DNA of 64,000 nucleotides from Plectrocnemia conspersa (lineage: Eukaryota > Arthropoda > Insecta > Trichoptera > Polycentropodidae), in assembly GCA_009617715.1 (NCBI GenBank), contig VTFK01000091.1:930001-994000 (forward strand), read 5' to 3'. Made by a program: the position numbers and the translations under genes. The stretch's first letter is position 1; each line of letters starts with the position of its first letter. Under the pieces are notes generated by a model, which made no database searches, was not told the origin of the DNA, and was given only the letters and a program-made list of their open reading frames with translations. Below are positions 24,232 through 35,300 of this stretch, piece by piece.

Positions 24232-24340
24232 TGCAAAAAAATTAAATCACTTGAACAACGTTCGAGAGAAACGTCAAAAAAGTTGAAGAGAAACGTCAAA
24301 TAACATTTGAGCTTTGGCCTTAACTAATATTGATAACAAA
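24232..24340 (-). promoter_or_regulatory. Upstream region of the second zinc-finger gene
   Basis: Immediately upstream of the proposed ATG, the 13-bp string gagaaacgtcaaa occurs twice (about 24266 and 24289). This may be a duplicated regulatory site, but nothing proves it. Confidence 0.25.
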
Positions 24341-24985
24341 CTTATAATTTACACATAATGGCTTCCTGAAATGTGTGCGAATATTGAATGTGAAATAAAA
24401 TACAACTTTTGATGGGTTTTTTATCAAAAATTGTATCTTAAAATATTTATTTATCAATAATATATTAAAATGTTTATTTATCAACATACATAATTAAGTT
24501 AACGAGGCGTTTTTAAGTGCTTTCAGCTGTTTTCTTTATAAACTTGTCAAGAATTAGTTAAATACCACCCTTTTTTTCTTTTCTTGATAAAGAGCTCTAT
24601 GTTTCTTTCTCAGTCGCCTTACGTACTTAAGATGTACGTTATCGATTGGGATCACATCCTTTCATGATAGACAAAAAATTGTCATTATTATTTTTCATTC
24701 ATATTTTTTATTGTAAAAGTCATTTCCACTTTATCAGCTTCTTTTAAGTATTTATTTGACAGATGTACTAAGTAAGATTCAATCAACTCATTAACTATTT
24801 AATCTGTGATAGTTTCTAGAGTTTCTTCAGAATTTATAAAATCACTCATCATTTGTGGGCATAATTGTTTCCAGGAATCTATCATTGTTGACTCTTTTAT
24901 TTCAGCCTATGAATTTCCAATATTGTTTATGGTGTTCCATATATTATAGTTCTTCAAAAAATATCTCAATGTATGATTGCACAAA
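24340..24985 (-). pseudogene. Decayed Tigger/pogo transposase copy
   Basis: The DNA is alignable by eye to the better copy at 45475-46606: cacataatggcttcctgaaatgtgtgcgaat here against cacataatcagttcctgaaaatgtgtgcgaat there. On the minus strand a broken frame reads LKNYNIWNTINNIGNS and then KESTMIDSWKQLCP, the typical C-terminal part of Tigger DDE transposases. Stops interrupt it and no complete terminal repeats are left. Confidence 0.65.
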
Positions 24986-25107
24986 ATTAAATATTTAATA
25001 TTTAATTTTGTTATTTGCCAAGTTAATATTTAATTAGGCGTCCTGTTTTAAACGCCCATATTACAATGATCCTTTGCCCATTTTCTTAAAAAAAAAGTAG
25101 ATAATGA

Positions 25108-25195
25108 ATAGGGTGACCTTACGTCCCGTTTTAACCAGGACATTCCTGTTTTTTCGTGTTTTGTGCTCGTCCCGTCGTAGATGTATAGTTAGGAT
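25108..25195. repeat. Terminal fragment of a DNA transposon
   Basis: The string agggtgaccttacgtcccgt followed by a CCAGGACATTCC stretch resembles the 'CAGGGTGACC.TACGTCCCG' terminus found on many hAT-like elements. Only one end is visible, so family assignment is tentative. Confidence 0.35.
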
Positions 25196-25252
25196 ACATA
25201 GCGCTTATGGTACATAAAAATATATTATCATAAAGAAGAGAAACATATCAAC

Positions 25253-25430
25253 ATACAAACCGAATTTTGACCAATAAGAGAGCACAAAAAATAATTAATT
25301 TGTTACCGAAAATTTCCACTGCGACGTCGCCGACACAGTTTTATTGCTTTTGACGTGAATTTTTGACTACTGAGAAGTGATAATTGTTTTTGCGCCCTCC
25401 TATTGACCAAAATTCGGTTTGAATATATTT
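25253..25430. mobile_element. MITE family A, copy 1 (inverted-repeat element)
   Basis: The left end reads aaaccgaattttgaccaata and the right end tattgaccaaaattcggttt, inverted repeats that continue inward for about 35 bp (agagcacaaaa opposite ttttgcgccct). The element is about 170 bp and non-coding. Other copies are at about 29690-29812, 50284-50420 and 50466-50605. Confidence 0.75.
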
Positions 25431-25552
25431 TAGCCAATACTCTCATATTCAAATTCCATAGTAATATTGGTAGAAATAGCTACCATATTTTTAGAACATA
25501 GACTAACTGCAGACTAACTATAAACCCCAAATAATACACGTGCATTGAATAT

Positions 25553-26000
25553 TTAGCAGATTGCGTAGTACCTAAAGTCAAATATGTGACGGAAGCGTTA
25601 TGGTCTGGGATTACGGGGCATTAACAAAAGTAGGAAACCTGTACACTTGCGAGGGTAGTATTTCAAGTGACATTTATATATCAATGTTGGAATCCACTTT
25701 AATAGATTCCTACTGGAAAATATTTAAGCTATCATCTGATTCCAGCAAGAAAATGCTCCATGCCATACTTGGTTAAAAAGCAGGGGTTGGTTTGCATCTA
25801 AGGGTTTGACAGAGAATTTATGGGCAAAATTAAAGGGAAAGGTTGTCCAGCAAAACTGCAAATCGTAAATTGAGCTGCGTCCACCTGGCAGCTGCAGTTG
25901 TAAATAAAGCTAAAAGTGGGCTATTAAATATATAAAAAAGGTTTGAAATAAATACTTTTCTATTTATATTTTGACGATTTTTTAAAGATATAACACATTT
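25553..26000 (+). mobile_element. Second Tc1-like fragment, C-terminal half
   Basis: This is clearly related to 823-1290: tacctaaagtcaaatatgtg then gacggaagcgttatggtctg matches the earlier copy almost base for base. It extends to the same trailing sequence (gatataacacatttatt). Frame breaks are present. It preserves a region the first copy has lost, ending in a segment reading LTENLWAKLKGKVVQQNC. Confidence 0.75.
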
Positions 26001-26099
26001 ATTCTATGATCAGAATTTTCGTTGAAACCATTTAAAAATGTAATTTTGATGTATTAAAACGAGTTAAAATGTTTGACATTATGTAAAAAGAATCGAAAA

Positions 26100-26374
26100 A
26101 GGTATGGCCGAGAAGCGGGGCGTTGTCGCCAAAGCAGTCTCGATACGAGAACTGTCATCGAGTGGTGTCTGGCCGGTGACATGCCGCAGTAGCGAGCGAT
26201 CGACGGCTGGCGACGGGCGGCACGCGCTCGCCCAAAGCGCTCGCTATGAATTTATCCGCGCGCGCTAGAAACAACAACGGTACGCTATATTAATTAATTA
26301 ATTAATTAATTATAACATTAACATAGGCTGTTGCGAAACGAGCAAACGATTGAGCAATGCTATGCAACGTTTAG
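26100..26374 (+). promoter_or_regulatory. HERC2: CpG-rich promoter and probable 5' exon of HERC2
   Basis: About 26100-26280 is CpG-dense (gcgggcggcacgcgctcgcc and similar) in an AT-rich setting. A donor-like gtacgc at 26280 and an acceptor (gcaacgtttag) ending at 26374, directly before the ATG, suggest a non-coding first exon and a 95-bp intron. A (TTAA) run, ttaattaattaattaatt, sits in that intron at about 26290-26310. Confidence 0.5.
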
Positions 26375-29300
26375 ATGTCTGATTCGGAGGAGGAAGAGCG
26401 CGTCGCGGGGGGCGAACGGGAATCCGGCGGTCCCGGTCGTCCCGTGTGGAGGCCCAACCGCGCCAACGATCCTTCCTGGTGCGCCGCTGCGCCTCTGGCG
26501 GCGCTCAGGTGTCCGTCGGTCGGCGCGGCGTTGCACAACGAGCTCTTGCGTGGACGCGAGATGTGCAGCTCCACAGACAAGATCATGCTCAACGACGCCG
26601 GAGCGTTGGCAAGGAAGGCGGACAACGGAAAGTTCTACTGCGGCTTGAAGGTATACAAATCATTCATCTCTTTATTTACATTCTTATAACAAAAGTCATA
26701 CGACAACAAATAATATTTATATATTGCACAAATCATAAATGATTTTAAATGCAATAAAAATATGTTGTCGAAATTGAATTGCCATGTAACAAATGTTGTG
26801 ATTCAAAATCTGGTTTAGAGAATTTAAAAGTTGTGAAATACTTTTTGCAACGTTTACTTCACCATTTTATTTCAACATCCATAATGGAGATGAACATATA
26901 CACGTGTTTAAAGAAGAAATCACAAATGTTGACTTTTTATGACTATAACACAATTTGCTTGTGAAATACAGCAGCACTCAAAAAAACAAAAGTTATATTT
27001 TTTTATTTGTATTACACAAATAATTAATAAAAACTTATAATAAATAATTAAATTAAATTATAAAACCTGTGAGATTAGGAAAATCTAGAAAAACCTAAAA
27101 AAAATTCAAGCTAATCATACATATAAAGTGCAAAAAACTGTAATAATGAGCTACTTTAGCTCAAACAATATTATATTTGTATAAAATATAAATAAAAAAT
27201 TCAGAATAATTTTATAATTCACTATTCCATCAATAAAGTGGATATTCTGAACTGTATCTTTCGCCACCTCACAATTTACACACAATTTACTTTTTCTCAT
27301 TCCATGCATTTATGACGCATTTTTTTGGCAGATTTACAAGCGTATAGACTTCTTTCTTTTAAGCCTCTTATGAATAATTTCGTTTATCAAATATCCACAG
27401 TGGATTTAGGCCTATCTTATAAGTATATTCGTAATATAACTTAAGTAGATCCCCCAATAACACGGTAAATTGAGGATGTGCTATTTAGGTACCCGAGGAC
27501 CATAGATTGCATAAGAAATTGTATCTAAATATTTTTTTTAATATAAATTACATAATTTTATACTATTTTTTAAGGTGCTGACTTGTTCCTGTTGCGAGGG
27601 AGTATGCGGTCCTCACTCTGGCTGTTCTTGCGTAGCTTGCAGTCGACTTACGACGTCAATCAACGCCACTATTTCACATGGACGCCGTCTATCAACGCAA
27701 GTCTCTCGTTCAGCAAACAGATTAATATCCATTTGGCATTGGTTGCCAGATCCAGGTAATGAAACTTTTGCAAAACATAAAAAACAACAATAACAACGTA
27801 ATGATTTCAGATGAAAAAAATATCATAAGCGTATTGGAAGCGCTAGGCGACGAACTAGTGACGCGATCTCTGCAAACGTCTTCAACATGCTTACCACTAA
27901 TCACACTTAGAGAAAATTCTATAGTTACTAAGCGGCACCTACTTGCACTCTCTAGGTATGTCAATTTTATTTTATGCAAATTTTATTGAAGCTCTAATAT
28001 TTTCTTATTATCTTAATTCAGAACTTACGATGCTTCGGAAGAATTATCATTGATTAGCGGAGGTCTTCCTTATGAACCGACATGGGGAGGAACAGTTCCA
28101 GGAGACGGATCTCAAGACAAGGAGAAAGCGGAACCTGTCAAGTACGAGAAAATAATCCATTATTTGCTTTTTATATTTTAATTATTGTGTTTTATAAAGT
28201 TGTAGGGCTGTATTGGCTCGTGTTGGAGCTCGTGCAGCTTTGAGATTAGCCTTGGGAGTCGCAAGGAGAGCGTGGCGCGGCGGAGAAGCGCGAGAAGAAT
28301 GTGCGGCATTGTTAAAAGAAGCGCTAGCCGCCGTTCAAGCTCTGCCGATGCTGTCTTTATACTCTGCAATTCCTCCGACGGACGATTTATGGTCGGAGTT
28401 GGTAGACGCCGGTGTCGATTTCTTACATCAATTGATATCGGGGTACGAAGATTATTTTATATTGCTTTGTAAGTTTCGATATGTATTATTTTAAAACTTA
28501 TAGAGAGGCCGGCTGCGTTATCGGATCGGAAGACTGGCAGACTGCGTTGTGTTTGGCTCTTGAATTATCCATCAGACAAGGAGAGCTACCGAGGATTCTC
28601 AAAGTTACGGGGCTTTTGCTACATCTCCCAACTTACGATAATAGGTTCGTTGTTGATATAATTCTTATAAGAACATGCGTGTGATATAAATATTTATGGC
28701 TCTCAACAGATTATGTCCCGAAGCTTGTGCAGCGCCTCTGGGTCCTTTTCTTCAACAGTTGAGTGAAATGCAAATTCCTTCGGTTGAACAAAACGATTCA
28801 GCGCTTGAATCATTAATAGAATCCACACCGACACAGAATTATTTAAAGTGAGTTTCGTCTTTTTAACCAACTAACTTACAGCCCGTTGAAATATGAAACA
28901 TATATATTATTAATTTACCTATAGAGCCCTGGAAGTTCCGATCGACGGCGGCGTTAATGTGAGAGCAGCCGGCGTTGCTATTTTATGCCACTTGGACCGA
29001 CTTGCAACACCGTTGCTGACCACATACTCCAAACATTCCACTGTGCGTGTTATGCTTTTAATTATTATGAACATTTTGGATCGATGATTTATATTTAAAT
29101 AAATCTACAGAAGGAAGAACCTGCGCAAGAAGTGTTATCTTTGAATTCGGGCGGCGGTGGAGTCAGCAGTGTTGTCGTATTGGATTCGATTCGCGTGAGA
29201 CAACTAGCGTGTGCTGAATTGCTAGCTCTTCTACTGGCCGAGGATGGATCGTTGTATTCACTGCCTTATGATACACTAACTCCGTATCCGGTTATTGGTA

Positions 29301-32300
29301 TGTATTTGCATTTTAATCCTAATCCATCATCAGTTCTTCAGATTTTTTTTATTAAATAAAAAATTAATGTATTTCATTAATTATGAAAAATAATATCAAA
29401 AATGGTGGCATCTGGACCTTTGGCAGCGACTGATCCTTTCGATGACTTTTTCGTACATTTCGGACGGTATCTCGCCTATAACTTGCCGGATGCTGGTTTT
29501 TAGGTGCTCCAACGTTACATAACTTGTAGCGTAACCCCATAAAAAAATTAACGGTCCAGGGGAGGGCAAAAGTTGGATTTTTTAATATTTCCTTTCATTA
29601 AGATTCACAATATTTCATTAAATGACATTTTTTTGGAATAATTCAAGGGGCACGCACATGCCGTCGCCATCACAGTGGGAACGCTCATTACCGAGCGTTC
29701 CCACTGCGACGGTACCGACACGATTTTATTGATTTTGATGTGAATTTTTGACTTCTGAGAAGTGATAATTGTTTTCGCACCTTCCTATTGATCAAAATTC
29801 GGTTTGAATATATTTTAACTAATACTCCTAATAATATAATATTGAAACGTTGAAATCATATAATTATACTAGCACCTGGCGGATAAATTATATTTTCACT
29901 TGTAAAAATATATATGTATATTTACTGGTCAAAATGTATTCCGATATGATTTCACTGAAATGACTTCTTTTGAAATATATTTTTGGGGTAGATTCCAGAT
30001 ATTTTTTTTTTTAGATTTTCTGTGAGGAATAACCTGATCATTTCTGGTTTAGATTCAGGGATGTTATTTCAGATTTTTCCAGGGGGGAGAGGCAAAAGTT
30101 GGCCAGTCAATGGTCGTGTTTTTTAATATTTTAATTTCATTCAAATTCATTGTATTTCATTAAATGACATACATTTAGCATATTCAAGGGGGGGCAAACG
30201 CCCCCCCCCCTCCCCAAAGTGACGTCCCTGTATTTAATAAGTATTTTAAACGATTATGTAGTAATAAAAAAAAATATGTGCCGAAGCACTGAACCTACAC
30301 ACCCCCCCCCTCATTTTTTTCATGTATTTTTATAATAATAGCCAATATTGATATTTCAAAATATTTTTCTTTTTTTTTATGTTTTTGTGAGAATATAAAA
30401 ACTTATTTCAACATTTCAGTAATGTATTATAGAATTTTCCTAATGTAATATGTATGTGTATTTTTATTATCCTGTTTTATGATTGCTACAGACTAAAGTG
30501 TTATCAAGGAATCACTGATAACTCTTCAGTCTTTGCATTTGTTTTCGCAAATAAAGTTTAATAAATTAATCTAATTTATTTGACAGATGTTATTTATATT
30601 TTACTAAAGTTCGCAATCTTATGTCAACCGAGGTTGCACTCCCCTGAATACGGTCGATACATTCAGTCAAAATTCAAAAGAAAAGGCAATCGGCTGCAAA
30701 AGTGTTTATATGTCACAGAAGAAAGACTCTGTTGTATGTTTATGACTTTGTACAAACAACCTATAGAATTGAACTTCCTATTGTTACTTTGATTCTTTTG
30801 TGTTACACGGGCGATGATAGGAACAATTTTTTTGTTTTAAAAATTTTGAGATTAATAAAATGTACAGGAGCACGCTCTTGCTTCTAAAAAAGTACCAGAG
30901 CGCCGCCCCGTTGCGCTCCGGCACCACTACACCACTGATTTTAAACCATCTATGTAAAGTAAATATTTTTTTAAGTAGATTCGTTGCAGAGTTATTCATG
31001 GGGTGTTCACTGTTCTGACTGACGCTATTTTTTTATTATTGGCTCTATTGATTAGCTTGGTTGTCAAACACGCTCGAAACTCGAATGGAATCACCTATAA
31101 TTATCTTATCTTTCAAACTTGACTATAAATGATGCTTTTATTTTAGTTATTTTAATATGACATTGCGATTTAAATTTACTGTAAAATTAATTGAGTGATA
31201 TAAATTCCTGAACAGCATAATAGAGCTACCAACCTTTTTGGATTAATAAAATTTATAACTTAAGTAGAATAAATGTGCTACAACTAACATCTCTTAAATC
31301 CAACAATTATCAATTTTTATTTTAGGTGTAGAAGGCGAAAGGATCATTCAGATATCTTGTCATCCTGAAGGTCGGCATTATTTAGCCGTTGGAGCTAAAG
31401 GCGGTGCTTGGAGTTGGGGTTGTGGTGGAAAAGGAAGATTGGGTCTTGGTGATATACAATCGAGAGACCGTCCGACTAGGATACCAGCGTTGCGTTGTCA
31501 TCGCGTGACTTTTGCTGCTGTCGGACCTTGTTCAAGGTAATGAAACTGGATAAAAGGAACAGTGACTTCCCGATAAAATTTTTAGGTCGTCACTAAACTT
31601 TTAAAACCTATGCTAATAAATATTTTGCTTTTAGTGCTGCTATAACATCTCAAGGGGAATTGTATGTGTGGGGAGAGAGCGCTGGACAAGGTGGCCATAA
31701 TTCCCCTCAATTAATAGAACTATCTCAGGGAGAAAAAGCAGTCAACGTTGCGATAGGTAAATTTATATCTTCAACGTTAAATGTAAAATCATTGAACTAA
31801 AAATAATTTTATGTTTAAGGTTGGTTCGATAACCAAGTTCTGTGCTGTACTGCTTCTGGTGCCGTTTACGCCTGGGGAGACTACGAATTTCCAAAACCCG
31901 AGGTCCCATCTACTAATTTAGTACTGCGATCCATTCATTCCTTAGTTGGCGTTAGAATCGTTCGCGTTTATTGTGGAGCACATTATTTAGCAGTATTAGA
32001 CGACAGGTTTGAATTCGTTCTTATTCTTATTGATGTATTTGACGAGTTACTCTATTTTAATATGGCAAATCAGGGGTAGAGTCCACACTTGGGGCAGCGG
32101 AGACCATTACAGCTTAGGTCACGGTAACACGGAAGCACAGCGCACTCCGAAGGTTATCCAAGGATTACAAGGTAAATAATTATCAATCTAATTGCTTTCA
32201 ATCATTCTAAATTATTACATATTATTATTAGGTAAAGTAGTGACGCATTTGTCCGCTGGTGCTACGGGTGTCATGGCAGTGACATCGAACGGCGAATTAT

Positions 32301-35300
32301 GGTGCTGGGGTGACTCAAACCACCCTGCCCTGTAAAATTAGACTGTACAGGAGAGATTTTTAGTGTAGTAGGTGAGTCTTTATATAATACATAGTCAATG
32401 AACGTTTTAATGATATTCTTATTCTAAATGTATAGGTGTTTGTTGCGGTCCTAGTCAAACGCTGGTGTGGAGTGAAATAAAGGCTCAGTCACTTCCATCA
32501 GACATTCCATTCATCTTAGATCTCACTGAGCCTACTTTCAAGCAACTTGAAAGACTTTTATGGCTGTGTGGGGACTCCAGTTCTCAGGGAGCCTCCAATC
32601 AAAGTGCGCTTTCTTCACAAGAGACTGAGTGTGTGGCCGTTGCGTGTCTGAATCTCCTCCATTTGCAGGTTATATTGCTTTTAAACTTTGGAATTATCTA
32701 GTGAGTAATAGACCCATAACATTTTATTTTTGCATGTTAACAGCTCGCCAGTCTGATGGCTTTCGGAGGAATGCAGAATAGTAGACGAAGCACGGCATGG
32801 GCCGGTGGTGTTAGAGCGGCAGTTTGCGCCCTAGTCGGAGGAGCGGCCGGACCGGCTGCTCGCGACGCCGCACAAAGAGCACTGCGTCACGGTTGGCCAG
32901 TATTATTACCGACTCCGGCGGAAAGAGCTCGATTATTATCGTCGTTGCTGCCTCAAGGTTCGTTTGAGATGTGAACCAAAAAGTAATAGAGCCAATTGTA
33001 ATTGTGGATTATATTTAGGTTCTGAAGCTGCAGACGTAACGCCTGGAAAGCGATTCATGCGCGAATTACTGGTCGGCGCATTATTGGCAGGCGGAGGTTT
33101 GAGAGTCGCCTTGAGGCGCTACCTCCGACCTACTCCTCGATTAAATTCAAATCAGTTTCCGTAAGCTAACCGTCAATAATAATAATAAGAATTCATTAAT
33201 GATATTAATGCTTTTATGATACTTACAACAGAGATGAAGATGATTTAGAAGTTGAAATTGAGGATGACGATTGGACATCTTCGACGGCAGACGAAATTGA
33301 AGAACATACTAATGGTGTGTTTCACTATCATTTTTTTGAATTACATATTTTTATTACATGATTTAAATTTTTTTTTAGACAATGATAATTTAAATGAAGC
33401 TATTCCGGAATTCGTGGATAATGAAAAGTTTGATGCCGTTCCGCTTTTACACTTGGTAAGTAAAAATAGTGTTTCGGAAGCATCGTTTCTATATGGCAGT
33501 TTTGATACGGTTTTTGTTTATAGGTAAAGCAATTAGTTAGGAGCACGAGCGCAGCAACTCAAACACGATTAGCGTCTCTAGCCAATGGAGGCACAAACGG
33601 TACTTTGAAATTTGGAGAAACATCCTCGACCCAACAACCGATAACGTCCGAGACCGATATAAGTCCTACGTGTGATTTGTTGTTACAATATCAAAGATTG
33701 TTGATATTGGAGCTACGTTCTAAGGATATGTACGTGAGGAGAGCGGCCAGAGCTCTACTGAGTCGTCACGTCGGTTTGGTAGCAAGGAACGCCACGCTGA
33801 CACTCCAACGAGCTTTTCCACTTATGCAAAGTATCGATATGTTACCAGCAATATGGAACTTGTTAAACGAAGACATTGTCGGTTAGTTATCTTGTATATA
33901 TATGTATATTTATTTTTTAGAACTGTTGTCCCATTAGTCTTTGCGGTTTTTTTTTCTTACATTTGCAAAAATGTATAAATTAACAATAATTTCACTATAC
34001 TTTCGGTGTTTATTGACAGTAGTCGTATCAATGATGCTATTTAGTAACAGAATAATTTTCTTTCGATATTTTCAACAATAGCAGTGGAGATAAAATATTC
34101 TCAGTTAAGCTATGTAATTAGGATTCTCAAACAAATATTTGACTATTTTAATTATTCGCCCGATTTTTATCTACATAAATATTCGAATATTCATTTATGT
34201 TATCTCAAATGAAATTTGAAAAAAATCTTTGTACTTGAAGCAACACAGGAAGTCGTTTTTTCTCTCAATGTACCTGAGTGACTAGTGCCGATCCAAAATC
34301 CATGGTCCTTTATGTGCCATAATTTTGTTTCGAAATGCGAGACAATGAGACGCTTTTTCTCAACAAAAAAAATGCTTTTACACCTTTGAAAAACATTTAT
34401 GAATAGAATGTTTATCGGCGGTATCTACTATGACCGAAATTCGCAGAATTCGTTCGTTGAACAAAACAAAACATTGGAATGGCCGCTGTTCGGTGTTTGT
34501 AGAAGTATTCAAAAGTATATCATTTATATATTTAATAGATATTTTAAACCATTTATGTAAGGTTAATCTTTGTTACCCATTTATATAAACTTTATTTATA
34601 TAGATTCTTTACAAAGAATTATTAATGGGGTGTTCACTGTTCTGACCAACACTAATTTTTTTTAACATGCTCGTCTGTCAAATCTTATTTGTTAACTTAA
34701 CTAGCTCACGTCGGAGAGTTCACACACTCACTCGTTAAAGCATACATTTTCTAGTGAAACTATACACGAAATATAGCATTGTAAGCTTTAATTAAAACTC
34801 ATAGTGCATAGTTTGTATACTTTATCGAAAATTAACACTTTTAACTGTAACATATATGTATTTTCAAAACCAAATTTTATTGCATTTGATTCTTACTGTT
34901 TGATATTTGGGTAAAATTTAAAGAAAAATTGTGTTTTCTTCAAATTTGTGATCATGGAAGGTTTTTACTGCCGAAAAATTGCAAATATTACAACTCGATC
35001 GCTCTCAAACAATATATGTATATTTATTTATAGGTACTGTGGTCTGTGAGCTTTCGCTTCTGTTGGCAATGGAAGCTAAAAAATTAGGTCCAATAATATC
35101 AAATGGTAACGGATTGCTACCAAAACTTCTAGTCGCTCTTGATAAAGTCTCCAGTATGGCGCCTGTAGCTCATGCTTTGGATTCAGATGAACTATCATGG
35201 CCAGGACGGGCGTGCCGAAAGCCCGATGCTCATTTGCCGACCCTCAGAAAGTCAGCCTTATTTTATATATATATATTTATAAATGTATACATCTTCTATA

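Larger units (their letters stand above)
26375..29297 (+). other. HERC2: HERC2 exons 1-9, N-terminal region
   Basis: Exons: 26375-26650, 27575-27755, 27811-27955, 28022-28141, 28206-28442, 28504-28644, 28710-28847, 28925-29042, 29111-29297. Exon 2 opens with a Cys-rich motif, [19 protein letters not shown], not present in the human protein as I know it. From exon 5 the match to HERC2 is clear: [21 protein letters not shown] and later HLDRLATP. All phases agree. Confidence 0.85.
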
